DNA from: Tachypleus tridentatus
Lineage: Eukaryota; Arthropoda; Merostomata; Xiphosura; Limulidae
DNA length: 64,000 nucleotides
Reading direction: 5' to 3'
Assembly (NCBI RefSeq): GCF_004210375.1
Contig: NC_134835.1
Location: forward strand, 66,494,447 to 66,558,446
Each line of letters opens with the position of its first letter. Position 1 is the first letter of the stretch. The notes under the pieces were generated by a model. It saw only the letters and a program-made list of their open reading frames with translations. It did no database searches and was not told where the DNA came from. The translations under genes were made by a program, and so were the position numbers. Shown in pieces: positions 48,030 through 59,261 of this stretch.

Positions 48030-48287
48030 TTATTTCGAATACTTATGCAAAGCTACACAAAGGATACCTGCTCTTGCTGTTCCTTATTTTGAACTAATAG
48101 ACTAGAGAAAGAGCAACTTGTATCCACCATCAGCCCTTGGACTATTCTTTATCTTATCCATTTGGGATATGCCGGCTACCTTTATAATGCACTCCCCCCC
48201 CAAAGTGTGGAACGTAATTTTCCAGTAACGGGACGCGAACCACGAACAAAACAGATTCACAGTTCGGTGTGCTATATTGCATCCGTT
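48030..48287 (-). mobile_element. SINE family D copy
   Basis: tatttcgaatacttatgcaa agctacacaaaggatacctg ... gactattctttatcttatcc ... aagtgtggaacgtaattttc cagtaacgggacgcgaacca: reversed D with its cgggacgcgaacc B box. Confidence 0.7.
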
Positions 48288-49152
48288 TCAGGTAGGTGAA
48301 AGGTTAAGTGAGAAGAAGTAGAAATGTTTAAAGACTGACTAAGATGATTAACATGAAAGACTGTATTAGCACATTAGCACACATTAAGACAGTTTACAGT
48401 CTCTCACCATATCACACATACAAAAATTCTAGCGATTCTGATAAGGAATACATGCAAAATTGTGTTCCTGTTAAATACGTGTCTGTATGTTTTTATCGCT
48501 TTTTTAAAAAATGTGGTTGGCCAACTTTTTTATAATGTTAACTCTGACAAATCCATTAATAAGTATTATTAACTTATAACGTATAGTAAAATTAATTCTA
48601 CATACAACACGGTTCGACTCACTCTGATAGAACTGAGAATAAAGCATGAGAGTAAATCCGGGTCCAGAGCCATTTAGAATTTCTTTTCATTACCAAAGTA
48701 ACGAAATAGGATCATCTCTTATAGTTTGCCAATCGTAAAGAGACTAAGTTTGTGTCTATTTTATTTTTCTACGTGTAATGTGACTGTTGAATTGATAGCT
48801 CGTCAAGAGTAGTTTAATGGTCATCAAAATCAATGAATCATGAAAAACATAGACAGAATCAAGATTAGCTTATTCTTAAGTTAGAAGACGTAAGGTCATG
48901 TTTGTGGAACGAGATGCTGTTATAATTGAAAAACAATAGATAAAGATGCAAAATATTGATAAACTATACTGATATTTAAATGTATAGCTATTAAAATTTA
49001 TATAAGTGAAAAACATTGTAAAAATCCTGCCGTACCTTATGAATGTGATCTTCAGTTGAAGTTACTGATTTTCAAAGTAAATTTAGAGGATCCATTATTG
49101 TACAAAAATAGATTTTGTTAATACCTCAAATATCCAACTACTTCTTAAAACG
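48288..49152. other. No gene seen
   Basis: 48640-48750 (+) has a short coding-like frame (MRVNPGPEPFRISFHY) that stops quickly; not claimed. Confidence 0.3.
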
Positions 49153-49394
49153 GCTCAGGATGGCCAGGTAGTTAAGGCACTGGATTCGTAATCTGAGGGT
49201 CAAGGGTTCAAATCTTCGTCGCACCAAACATGCTCGCCCTTTCAGCCGTGGGTCGTTGTAATGTTACGACCAATCCCACTATTCATTGATGAAAGAGTAG
49301 TCCAAGAGTTGAGGGTTGGTGGTGATGACTAGCTGCTTTTCCTCTAGTCTTATACTGCTAAATTAGAGTCGGCTAGCGCAGATAGCCCTCGTGA
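49153..49394 (+). mobile_element. SINE family A copy, tail lost
   Basis: Head (ggctcaggatggccaggtag, gggttcaaatcttcgtcgca), middle, and cagatagccctcgtg at 49380-49394. The last roughly 30 bases of the tail are missing exactly where the coding-like region 49395-50212 begins. Confidence 0.9.
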
Positions 49395-50212
49395 AACGAG
49401 GATGAAAATATGGTTTCAGTGGCTGTAGATAACGCTAAACATGCATCTGTTATAGCAATAGCTGAAAGTAAAGTTGCATATTCCACGTTGATAGTAATAT
49501 GATTCATAGTTATGTTTACCACAGCAGGTATAAGGGAGATAAACATGCTTTATTTGGAATAGCTCTCTACGGACTGATACCTGAAGCGAGCATTGTCCAA
49601 GTTTCTACTAAGTTCCATTTCGATCGAATGCTTGGTCTCCCGAAACCTTCATGTGTGGATATTTCGAGGTTAGTGGAAGCTGTGCAACATTATAGGAGGA
49701 AAATATACTGCTTCATTCACAACGGGGTTAGCTACCTTATTGGTCTAAATCGATGTAGTTTTACATTTAGAAAAGGCTGTAGAACAGTGTACGATTTGTA
49801 TTTTTAGCCTGCTCGAACTAGTCACATCACACACTCTTGAATACCTATCAGAACCTGTCACAAATAAATATGACAGGAAGAATCAAACTTTAACTTTTAC
49901 ATGTGGTATCAAAAATGTATAGATCATCGTCTATGATACATCATCAGTTAATTACTAATGTATGGTTGTTCTGATTATGATGCATGTTGTTTATACTACA
50001 CAGACTTTCACTGTCACCAGAATACATTCCTGCCCCTTCCAACGCTACACGAGCCACATGTGTTTGATGCAATTGAGAGGGAATTAGATTCTCGTGATGG
50101 GAGTGATACGCCTGACACAAATGACTGGTTGATAGGTCTGTCGATTAATTTGAACATGGTCAAGTTACGGAAAGCTAGGCAAAAGTACATACAGCACATA
50201 CGGAGAACCACA
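49395..50212 (+). pseudogene. Unrecognised degenerate protein-coding region
   Basis: Two long open stretches lie in one frame: 49499-49807 (open from 49472; 102 codons after ATG) and 49958-50305 (coding-like to about 50210). A second frame is open and coding-like just before the first (49401-49502) and between the two (about 49803-50035, with two stops). Read together they suggest one protein of roughly 260 residues broken by about three frameshifts and a few stops. Composition is protein-like (H, V, P, D, G common). Short blocks seen are RYKGDKHALFGIALYGLIPE, LGLPKPSCVDISRLVEAV, IERELDSRDG and NMVKLRKARQKYI. I match none to a transposase, reverse transcriptase or integrase. SINEs abut both ends, so it may be a piece of something larger. 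Possible origins are an endogenous large DNA virus, an unfamiliar mobile element or a dead host gene. Confidence 0.42.
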
Positions 50213-50216
50213 TTAA

Positions 50217-50335
50217 TGTTTATTTGCTGTCAAGCGCAAAGCTACACACATGACTATGTAGCTGTGCTCAGCACAATTATCGAAACCCAGTTTTTAGAGT
50301 TATAAGCTCTCGGACTTATCACTGAGTTACTTGGA
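50217..50335 (-). mobile_element. SINE family C copy
   Basis: gtttatttgctgtcaagcgc aaagctacacacatgactat ... acaattatcgaaacccagtt tttagagttataag ... cttatcactgagttacttgg. It follows the coding-like region within a few bases. Confidence 0.75.
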
Positions 50336-50876
50336 AGCCGTCTTAATGAAATATGAAATAGACATCTCTCGATATTATGAAATTTGTTAATACATAAATA
50401 TATGTATGTGAATGTACACTTCTTTCTCAAATTATTTGAGAAGTAATTAACAAAATATGTATATATCATGATTAATGCGTTAATGGTCATAAATGTGATT
50501 AATTGTATTAATAGTCGCTATCTTGACTTTTATGACTGATAAAGATATAACGTGTTATAAATTAACAACCATTCTACCTGTGTAAATGTTCGTCCTTATT
50601 GGATAATGTAAGGTTCTTAACCACACTCATGTTTTCAGGATTCTATTCGAAGAGGAAAAGATTGCGTGCATATATATACATACGTAGGAGGATTAAATGA
50701 ATACTTTTTTATTACCTGAAAAATCAAAGATATATATGTAGGTTATATATATACCAGGACTTACCCCACCCTTTGTTGTTTCCCACGAAGCAAAGGAACA
50801 CATGTAGGTCATACATATACCAGAGATGATTGCATCTTTTGTAATATATGTATTATTCTGCAATGCACAGTGTAGC
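50336..50876. other. No gene; small direct repeat
   Basis: tgtaggttatatatatacca (50736) and tgtaggtcatacatatacca (50803) are imperfect repeats 67 bp apart. Otherwise AT-rich. Confidence 0.4.
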
Positions 50877-51303
50877 TTACAGGTCACAGTTTGATTGTTG
50901 GTGGGTTGATCTGTGAGATGTCAAGAAGTCCATTAATTTGCATAACAATAATAGTACAATATAATTTAATTCAAGCAAAATTCGTTTGGAACATCGAAGC
51001 AGTAAACTAAAATATTCTAGTGAAATGGGTGTCTCTGTCTCTTCCCCTCTTCTCCAGGGGGGGGATCCTTCAGTCACGTTCATTGGCACCTAGAATATCC
51101 CTCAGGGTACTTTTTCCAACCATACATAACCCACGCCGTAAGACTATATAATTTGGTAACAATAAATTTAGCAGTGCAAGGTTTTGTAGGAAGAACACGG
51201 GAACAACAACTGATCAGACCAGACAAGAGATTAGTTTTTAATTTCTCCATTATTACGTTCGGAGGAAAGCTCATGTCGTATCCAGTTATTGCTGCAAAGT
51301 AGG
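50877..51303 (-). pseudogene. Unrecognised degenerate coding region (candidate)
   Basis: On the minus strand an open frame covers about 51303 to 51080, including MSFPPNVIMEKLKTNLLSG and KKYPEGYSRCQ. A second frame, 51089-50877, takes over at its end with NVTEGSPPWRRGEETETPIS. Two adjoining open frames on one strand with ordinary residue usage suggest one product of about 140 residues with a single frameshift. No domain recognised. It lies 0.7 kb from the better candidate at 49395-50212, on the opposite strand. Confidence 0.25.
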
Positions 51304-51429
51304 CTATTTATTGTATGAAAAAACATCAAGTATATTTTATACCATACACAAGACACAAACTGATTCCGTTGTGCTTTTTTAAATTTCTGTCTTGAAACTT
51401 TCATTCAATATTAAGAAGTGAGTGTAGAC

Positions 51430-51558
51430 ATGGCCCATTTTAACTTTTCAATTTTTATAGCTAGTGTATCTTGTATTTTTCTTTGTAATTGTGAAACTAT
51501 TTCACTCCCTTTGGGAAATTCTGCATTAGAGAAGATTAAACAAGCTATTCAGTTTTGA
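51430..51558 (+). CDS. Short ORF with a signal-peptide-like start (speculative)
   Basis: The ATG at 51430 opens 42 codons before a TGA. The N-terminus, MAHFNFSIFIASVSCIFLCN, has a hydrophobic core like a secretory signal. The same frame then stays open for 35 more codons after the TGA (to a TAG near 51661). It could be a first exon, a dead small secreted-protein gene, or chance; no splice donor stands out. Confidence 0.12.
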   Translation: MAHFNFSIFIASVSCIFLCNCETISLPLGNSALEKIKQAIQF

Positions 51559-51943
51559 CTGCTAAATGAACCGCTTTTCTTTCTTAGAGATTACAATAAA
51601 GTGACACCTGGTGACAGTACAAGTTCGAAAGCAATCAGGAACAAAGAATGTCCTATGAAATAGTTCATATACCTGTGAGGCATCTTGAACGGCTAAGGCT
51701 GTGAAGGCTAAGGCATTTTGAACGGACAATTTTTTAAACCAACCGTTAAATTTATCTTCGCATTGTTAAATGAAGTTTCTATTAAACTTTAATGTTAGGA
51801 TAAATTCGCATTTCAACTTCTATCCTGCGAAAATCATAACGTTCACGGCGAAAGACAATTAAATGAACGAATATAAGTACATTATCACGCTGTTTTTCGG
51901 GATAAGTAGTTTAATATGTGATTTGCCTCGAGAACATATTTAG
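51559..51943. other. No gene seen
   Basis: Contains aaggct/aacggctaaggc short repeats near 51690-51725. Nothing else. Confidence 0.35.
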
Positions 51944-52016
51944 AGGGACGAGGATTCGAACTTGCGATCCTCAGATTGCTAGTTTGGTGCCCTGACCATC
52001 AGGTCATGCCGAGCCT
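51944..52016 (-). mobile_element. SINE family A head only
   Basis: gggacgaggattcgaacttg cgatcctcagattgctagtt ... ccatcaggtcatgccgagcc: the tRNA-like part alone, without middle or tail. Isolated tRNA-like heads of this kind could be mistaken for tRNA genes. Confidence 0.8.
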
Positions 52017-53524
52017 CGATCTTAAATAGAATATTTTGTATTCACATAATTTATTCTGGTAAAACCGTGAAAACATTCGCATCAAATGAAGTGGAATGAA
52101 AAGCGTGGTTGTATTCCAAACAATGATTCGTTTATTATAGTATATATATATATAAACACACACACATACATGCCAGTTTCTTCGAGGTTTTTAAGTGAAA
52201 TTTTCCATAATTTTGGTATCCGAAGTTTCATGATTTTTACCTTAGACCCCAACAATACTTGAATGAGGATTATTTCGAAAGTACCTACACTTGCGATGCA
52301 CTTACAAGAACCTCTATGTGGTAATTGTTTTTGTCTGTACCTCAGCTTACAATCTCTTGCTTATACCTTTAAGACAACATGAAAGGTTTGTTTCGTTTTC
52401 GTACCCTAAGACCACTACCAAAACACTAACAAACACGTGCTATGATTCCCTTTTAGGCCGCTAGATGGAACGAAAGGCGTTAAAAATATCATCATGATTG
52501 GCAAAGATTGTAATAAATATCGTGTTTTAAGTATCTGGGTGAAAAATAAAAAAATAAAATGCACTTTATGTAAGCTCATAATTACCCGAATTGTGATAAC
52601 AATTTCGCTTTCTGTTTCTCTAAGGATTTTTTTTAAATGCTTTGGAAATTATAGCCGTTTGAATTATCGATGAAATAAAATTTTTAAAAAATATTTTTCT
52701 CTTTGTGACCATAATTATCTGAATAAAAATGATATTTATATCTTTATGGTTTCATTAGTATTCACATTTACGTCCTCACTTTTCTGAGAAACGATTTAAT
52801 AAGCAGATAAAACTTTGAGTTCTTCATCATTATGTTCGAACACAAAGAATGTCTTTTTAAAAATCATCAGCAGACGCACAGACACGTTTCAAGAGATATC
52901 ATCGCGAACACATCTGAGGCTTTGAAATCTCATTAACCGAGGTTAGAAAAACATGTTATCTTACTGTCTGAGAAAAGGTTCAATCTCCCAGTTAGTTACT
53001 GTTAATTGGCGAGTCTAATCGAACCTCTTGTTGATATTTCTTACATGTAAATTACCCTTATTTCTTTGTTTAGTTTTGATACTTTATTTGCTGGCTGTAA
53101 TCTTACCTTAGGAAGATTTATTTTTCTGCTTGTTCCTTTTGCTTTCACGAGATTATTTGGGCTTAAAATCTGTTTTGAGATAAACTTTGGTTTCCTTGCT
53201 TCTTTAATTTTGAGAAAAAAGTTTCAAGGTTCAGGTCTTTCTTTAAGCAAATCGAGTTTTCAGTTGTTCTTCCTTGAGTTCTGAGACAATTAAAGTTTTT
53301 ATATAGTTTTTATTGAAGACATTCAGACTTCTCTTGCTTCTTCGTTATAAGAGCTCTAAGATTTTTGTTGTTTTTTTTTCAGAAGGGTGGACTTCTGTTT
53401 TTTAGTTTTAATATGATGTTTCAGTCTCCATGCTAATTTATTCTAGAAAAAATCGCAAACTTTTACTTCTAGTTATTTTATAGACAATTTGTTTTGTATT
53501 TCTTTAATGTATGAAAGTAATTTC
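52017..53524. other. No gene; one microsatellite
   Basis: 52138-52170 is (TA)n(CA)n. 53060-53400 is T-rich with vague internal repetition. No coding signal supported. Confidence 0.4.
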
Positions 53525-53690
53525 ATTAGTTATTCACGTAAGGGTGCTATTTAATAGCTCAGTTATATTAATTATTCACACAAGACTACTATTCGCTAGA
53601 CCATTTAAATTAAGTATTTACACGAAGGTTTCCCTTTCTTCTGCAGTTGTAATAATTATTCACACGACGGTGTAATATTACCAGACCACG
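53525..53690. repeat. 42-bp tandem repeat, four units
   Basis: tattcac(a/g)c-like cores at 53531, 53573, 53615 and 53657 are exactly 42 bp apart, each preceded by ttaat or similar and followed by aagg/gacg. Units are well diverged. Confidence 0.75.
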
Positions 53691-53732
53691 CCACGACCTT
53701 ACGCATTTATTGGTAACCTTTATCACGAGTTA

Positions 53733-54012
53733 GAGCCGGGCATGGCCAGGTGGATCAGGCACTCGACTCGTAATCCGAGAGTCACGGGTTCGAATTCCCA
53801 TCACACCAAACATGCTCGTCCTTTAAGCCGTGGGGGTGTTATAATGTTACGGTCAATCCCACTATTCGTTGGTAAAAGAGTAGCCCAAGATTTGCTACGG
53901 TGGGTGGTGATAACTAGCTACCTTGCATCTAATCTTACACTGCTAAATTAGGGACAGCTAGCGCAGATAGCCCTCGTTTAACTTTCCGCAAAATTCAAAA
54001 CAAACCAAACCA
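53733..54012 (+). mobile_element. SINE family A copy, perfect 11-bp TSD
   Basis: Full-length: gagccgggcatggccaggtg, gggttcgaattcccatcaca, middle, tail gcaaaattcaaaacaaacc. atcacgagtta is duplicated at 53722-53732 and 54013-54023, fixing both ends. Confidence 0.94.
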
Positions 54013-54023
54013 ATCACGAGTTA

Positions 54024-54615
54024 CAAGTTTATCAATTTGAATCTTATTTCAAAGATGTTTACAAAATAATGCAACTACAGACCATGGGAATAAGTATATA
54101 AAACATCTTAAGCATTACAGTTGAATAATTACGGAACAAATAAATATATGTGGTATTAAACGTTACTGCACGTTTGATAATGCGCCCGGACCATTCACTC
54201 AGGTGCCATGAGTACGGCTGTGTATTATACAATTTTCGGAAAAGGGGTGATTTTTTGTGGGTTAAACTCAGGTGTAAAACGCCGTAGAAATCTATAAAAA
54301 TAGAGGTTGCAATATATTGCCTTTAAATGAAAGAGTTGCACTGCTATTTGAGCACAGGAATAGCCTTAGATACATTGTGATGAACACACAATGGTATTTA
54401 AAACTAAGAGACTTACTAAGTTAAGTTTTAAAATGCGTCTATTGTAATGTAGGTGTTGTAAAAGAAGCTTGTGTAATTTAAAATTATTTTTGTTTGTACA
54501 CTAGATATATCATAAATAAGTATTTTATCAATGTAATTCACAGTAGTCTGTTTATTATTTCAATGCTATTAAATATGACATTTTCAATGTTAGAAGAAAT
54601 GTTTCAGATGTCAAA
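54024..54615. other. No gene seen
   Basis: AT-rich spacer. Confidence 0.4.
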
Positions 54616-54961
54616 TTATATTTGAATCGCCATAACTAAACTTGAAGTAAATACCCGTAAAGTATCAATACGTAGATGTAGTGATTTATACCCTCTAAGT
54701 CCTAGATTAGGTATATTAAACGCAGTCAGTCTTGCAATAGGGCGGGGGACGTTCAAAGTAAATAGCTCCTTACATAAGGGCACTTTTATAAATGTTGAAC
54801 AACTAGACGTCCCACACAAATATGTAGAATGAATGGCAATGGACAACTTTAGTAGCCAATGTAGATACTGATATGTTGATTTCCATCATACGTCCGGGAA
54901 ATGGATTATTTTTAGCTGAAATTGATGATAATTCTGGGACGAATAATTTTAGGAATTGCAT
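54616..54961 (-). pseudogene. Unrecognised degenerate coding region (candidate)
   Basis: A minus-strand open frame, 54846-54616 (76 codons), contains NVPRPIARLTAFNIPNLGL and RGYKSLHLRIDTLRVFTSS. Just upstream, another frame from an ATG at 54961 down to about 54816 contains NNPFPGRMMEINISVS. The two overlap at their junction as if one frameshift separates them, for a product of at least 110 residues. Residue usage is protein-like. No domain recognised. Confidence 0.3.
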
Positions 54962-55743
54962 TAAGTATCATATCTGTTTTCAAACTAGTAACACAATCAT
55001 TTGTGCTGTTGTGTAATACAATAGTAATCCTTTATCTGAATATAAACACTATACATACATATATATATATTATACAAGCAGAAAGTTATCTGATTGCATA
55101 GTTGTACATTACAAAGCCAATGTATTTTGTGTTTCAAGGGATAAAACATTTTATCTTTACAGTTATGGCGACCTCTAGTGAAGTTTAACTGGAAAATCAT
55201 TTGACTTACCAGAATAACACGTGAATAACATTTTGCAGGTATTGTGATAAAGTATTTTCTGAAATAACGGCAAGCATCCGATTATGTTAAACTACAGGTT
55301 AGTTAAAACACGATTGCTAAATACAATATAAATGATATACGTCTCCAAAGCCATTTATAACTTTATGTTTTAGGACGATGAAAACGTTTAACGAATTTGT
55401 TTCATTGAATCTTTAATGCTATCACAAACAATCTGATAAAACAACAAGCGTTGTCAAAAAGTACCGTAGCTAGACGTGAAGAAAATTAAACTAATAGCGC
55501 TATAAAATAGAAGCGACATACATATAGGATTGACGTGTCATGAATAAATAAAAGAGCTAAATGAGAATAAGAGACTGCCATATATAAGTATCTGAGTAAT
55601 AGATGGCTTCGTAAACATCTACTTGATGTTGAATTGACATCCTAGTGTCTTCGGTTTACGAATCAAACCGCTACGTGCGGATATGGAAATATTGTAGCCT
55701 CGGAACATGCGGATAGAAAACGATCGTTTCTCTTCTTGGTACA
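54962..55743. other. No gene seen
   Basis: 55215-55290 could encode CRYCDKVFSE, which looks like half a zinc finger, but no second half follows. Confidence 0.3.
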
Positions 55744-55955
55744 TCGAGCGTGGCCTTATGGTTAACGTATTGGGCTGTGAATCCCAGAGTCTTTGGTTTG
55801 CGTCCCATTTCTGCAAAATTCCACTTTGGGTCTATGGATTCATTCTCTGGACCAAGGTCAAATCTATTCGATTTGGTGGTGGTGGTGATTTTCTCCTTAG
55901 TATGTTATTTCAAAAATAGAAACAGCTAGAACTTTGCGCGAATAACGAAAACAAA
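55744..55955 (+). mobile_element. SINE family D copy
   Basis: tcgagcgtggccttatggtt aacgtattgggctgtgaatc ... gtctttggtttgcgtcccat ... tggattcattctctggacca ... actttgcgcgaataacgaaa acaaac. The middle is worn; head and tail are clear. Confidence 0.75.
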
Positions 55956-57422
55956 CTCTTACTGCGATTGCGTAAGCCTTAAATGAACTTATCCTAAAAC
56001 AGAAGTTATAGATCTTGGCTTTAAAGAGGAAAGGGAGTACATAAATATTACTGTTTTATTCGTGCTTCAGCTCAATGGAAACCTTTAAAAAGGTACAAGT
56101 ACTAGTCATAGATCTAACACGTTGTTTATATTTCAACAATAAATGTCCATAAGTATAAAATCTACTGTTAGTTACCGAACTCTTTAACCAACAGCTGAGC
56201 TCAACTGCCACCCCTTTAGGAATCTCAGACAAGAGAAGACGAAACAGTACTAAAAAGAAGCTTCCTTAAATTTTACTCATGGTAACTACATGTTGTTTTC
56301 CTCTCCATTTTGTATCACAATTATAAGTCCTGTACGAAAATATGAGACCAGAAAACCGTAAAACTTTAAATTGTTTGTTCCTGTTTGATTATGTCGTTGA
56401 AAACTAAAATCTGGTTGAGTCTTTTTTCTTTATCGCTATATTATTTAGTTCCTAAAAATGGTTATAAACCCACTTGTTGATGTATACTGTTATATGAACT
56501 TTCAAGAAATCCAGTACGTTTTTACCCCTTTTATTCAATATTATACGTCTTACGCATCGATGGATTTCCGAGAGCACGTTCTTTGCATCTTTATTGTATT
56601 ATTTCTTTGTTACTACATCATTATAGAGGGAAGCCATTTGAGGAATAAAAAAAAAAAAACCCACTGTGAATAATTGGAATTCGTAAGAGAAAGATCAATA
56701 TGTATGCACAGAAATTAGGCCTCGCTGTTGACAATATTTTGAACACTTCAGTTTCCGGTAGCACAAGAAAAAAAAAACAACCAACAAAATAAGAAAAACA
56801 GGCGGATTGGACCGTGAAACTTGTCATTACCCGCGTATCGGTCACAGATGAAGTTATTTTAAGTAGTCTTACCCCAAGACGGATGTTTGTACTCTTTGAG
56901 AGTAATTCGGTAGTCGGAATAGAAAAGATTATAGACAAGCTTAATAAGAATGTGTGTGCATGTAAGAAGTCGACCACGTGTTCTAAGAGTTTTAAATGTC
57001 TTAGCTTTATTTTAAGGGTCATGTTTTTACAGTTTTAACTGAGTTTTTCAGGTCTTAAATAAATCGCATTTTTATGGGATTTTATTTTATTTAGAAAAAA
57101 ATCAATGGTTAACAAAGCTCTTATGCTATTATAATTATTCCACATCTTGTCCACAATGACCATTTACTTTTACATTTCAACAATCTTCAAAATTTTCAAT
57201 GTAGAATGAAGTCTGTTTTTCATATTGGACTTATATTTAGTTTCACTGCATGCATACAAAAATTTATTCATAATTTGCCTTAGGTAAATTGCCATGATGA
57301 ATAACGTAACAAAGAGTTCAGATATCCGTTGTAATTACATTAGCTACGTTAGCCACTTTCCTTAATTTCCATTTCCCATTTGTTAGCAGGAAGGAGAAGA
57401 TCATATATCATTAACATCCTAC
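55956..57422. other. No supported gene
   Basis: 56160-56413 (+) has three stops in about 85 codons with coding-like pieces. 56621-57022 (-) is a 133-codon open stretch rich in L, F, S and I. Neither shows a known domain. Confidence 0.3.
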
Positions 57423-57890
57423 TTATACGAAGCTTGCGTTCAGTAGATAGATCAGTGAGGGCGTTGGGATGGCGCGCCCTCTCGTATCTCGACCCATAAC
57501 ACGATAGGTGTTAGTGACTGATCTGAGAATATAATAAATATTCTTATCCGGTCCCTGACCCCGAAAGTCCTTAGTGAATTCCTGAAATGATTGATGTTGG
57601 AGTCACACGCATATAACTGTAATGACCACAGGGTTATACTTGATATCGTTGATGAAAATCGAAAACGTCATAGCAACAAACTTATATGGCTTACCACTGA
57701 CTCGTTGAAAACCTTTGTTTGATGTTACCATAGTAACTGAGATTGGTGACCTTAATCCCAAATACGTCCAGCATCGATCCTCGTACTGAAATCAATATGG
57801 TAACATCGATTGCATTACCTATCGTGTGGAATCTCACAGACTAACTTTGACCTTACACCGTAGAAAGATGATATGAGAGATGACTATTTG
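57423..57890 (-). pseudogene. Unrecognised degenerate coding region (candidate)
   Basis: A minus-strand frame ending at the stop 57423-57425 runs back to about 57780 with one internal TGA (57603-57605). It includes KGFQRVSGKPYKFVAMTFS and RSVTNTYRVMGRDTRGRA. The sequence upstream, about 57750-57890, continues in another frame (ILISVRGSMLDVFGI). This is less AT-rich than the surroundings. It suggests a product of at least 150 residues with one stop and one frameshift. No family recognised. Similar in style to the candidates at 49395, 50877 and 54616. Confidence 0.3.
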
Positions 57891-58969
57891 TGGGCGCGTC
57901 TGCTTTTCGAATGTGGATAACATTGCTATAAATCACATTTGAAAATATCAGAATATATATCCTAAACCTTGTACTAGTAACAACTCTTCCTTTGTAGTGA
58001 TTTATCTACCGCGTTCATCTGTTGTTTTTGGTTGAAACCTTACAAAAGAACCATCAGTTTGAGTTCAAGAACAAAAATATTTTCATGGTGGTTATTTAGT
58101 GAACCATGTGATTATTAGCTATTATTTCTTTCTCAATATAATTGTTCTAAGCAAATATCGTCTCAAACCCAATTCGTTTCTACTTTTCCATTTAATTTTA
58201 GTGTGGTAGCTATTATAATATTACAATTTAAAGTTTCTAGAAGGTTGTTTTACATAATCTCTTATGTTAAGAAAGCAAATGAACCAATTAATACATTACA
58301 GGCTTAGTCTTTTTTTTTCTTCCAACCCATAAGACACTTTAGACATGACTTCTGGTTACTTAGAATATTAACCATTGTACTTACCCTCAATTAAGTTTTG
58401 TTGACCTTAGAGATAGCTTAGTTACGTTATTTACTATCGAGAAAGAAAAAAGCCCTAAGTTTCATCAAATATCCGTACTTTTTCAAATATTTTGTTCATT
58501 TTATTTTTAATTTAATATTCGATTTTGCAGCAAATGTTGTAGCTAAATAATAAACAAGTTCACGAAGCTCATAGTTTATCCGCAGGGAATAGAAAGCAAA
58601 ACAAATAGATCATGAATCACAATGAAACTTAATATATATATGTACATATGTAATTACGCAGCAGAAATGAGAATGACACCTAAATATTATGTTACATTGT
58701 AAAAACATGTAAAATGAGATAAAAATACAAGTTTAGTATTTGATTACAAAACCTTTGTTTAAATTGCTTTTTAATAATTGCTTATATTTTAAAATTTTAG
58801 TACACTTCTAGATATAGTATTAAAAACTGCAGGAACATCATAAACCTTGCCATAATTATTTCTTATGATGGGAATTTTGTAGCAACTGAACTTGTATCTA
58901 ATATGTATTTTGTGACTATCAGAAATTTTAAGTTTATCGGAAAAATAATTTTCAACCATAGTAAAGATA
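57891..58969. other. No gene seen
   Basis: AT-rich spacer up to the Tc1-like element. Confidence 0.4.
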
Positions 58970-59221
58970 TACTCTTCAAAACAAGAAATCCAAAAGGGAT
59001 ATTTTTGTTATTTTAAAGATAAATATATGTAATAACGTTACAAGCTCAGAGTATGTGATGTTACACGTGTTAAGGCACTGATTGTCAGACCAAAATGACA
59101 ATAAACGTTGTGCACTTTGAAAACGGAGGAAAACATCGGATTTTTCGCCAAAACGCATGCGTGTCCAATAAATTTGTTTGAGAGATCTGCGTGTTCTGCA
59201 AGTGCAACATGTGAAAATCCC

Positions 59222-59229
59222 TATAAAAG
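59222..59229 (+). promoter_or_regulatory. TATA box of the Tc1-like transposase
   Basis: tataaaag lies 33 bases before the start of the transposase reading frame, inside the element. A plausible core promoter; placed by position and sequence only. Confidence 0.5.
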
Positions 59230-59261
59230 TGACGGGTTCTCGGTTTCCATAGCTCAGTGTT

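Noticed and set aside
51944..52016. Possible tRNA gene
   Set aside because: It has a B box and tRNA-like shape but matches the SINE family A head, with a poorly pairing anticodon stem. No stand-alone tRNA gene could be supported anywhere in the window.
56621..57022. 133-codon minus-strand open stretch
   Set aside because: Composition dominated by L, F, S and I with no recognisable domain. The plus strand has a competing open frame (56814-57038). Not enough for a gene call.
57724..57737. gttaccatagtaac, an RFX X-box-like palindrome
   Set aside because: The match is good, but it lies inside a candidate coding relic with no promoter context; such 14-mers can occur by chance. A weaker one at 34813-34826 was dropped for the same reason.
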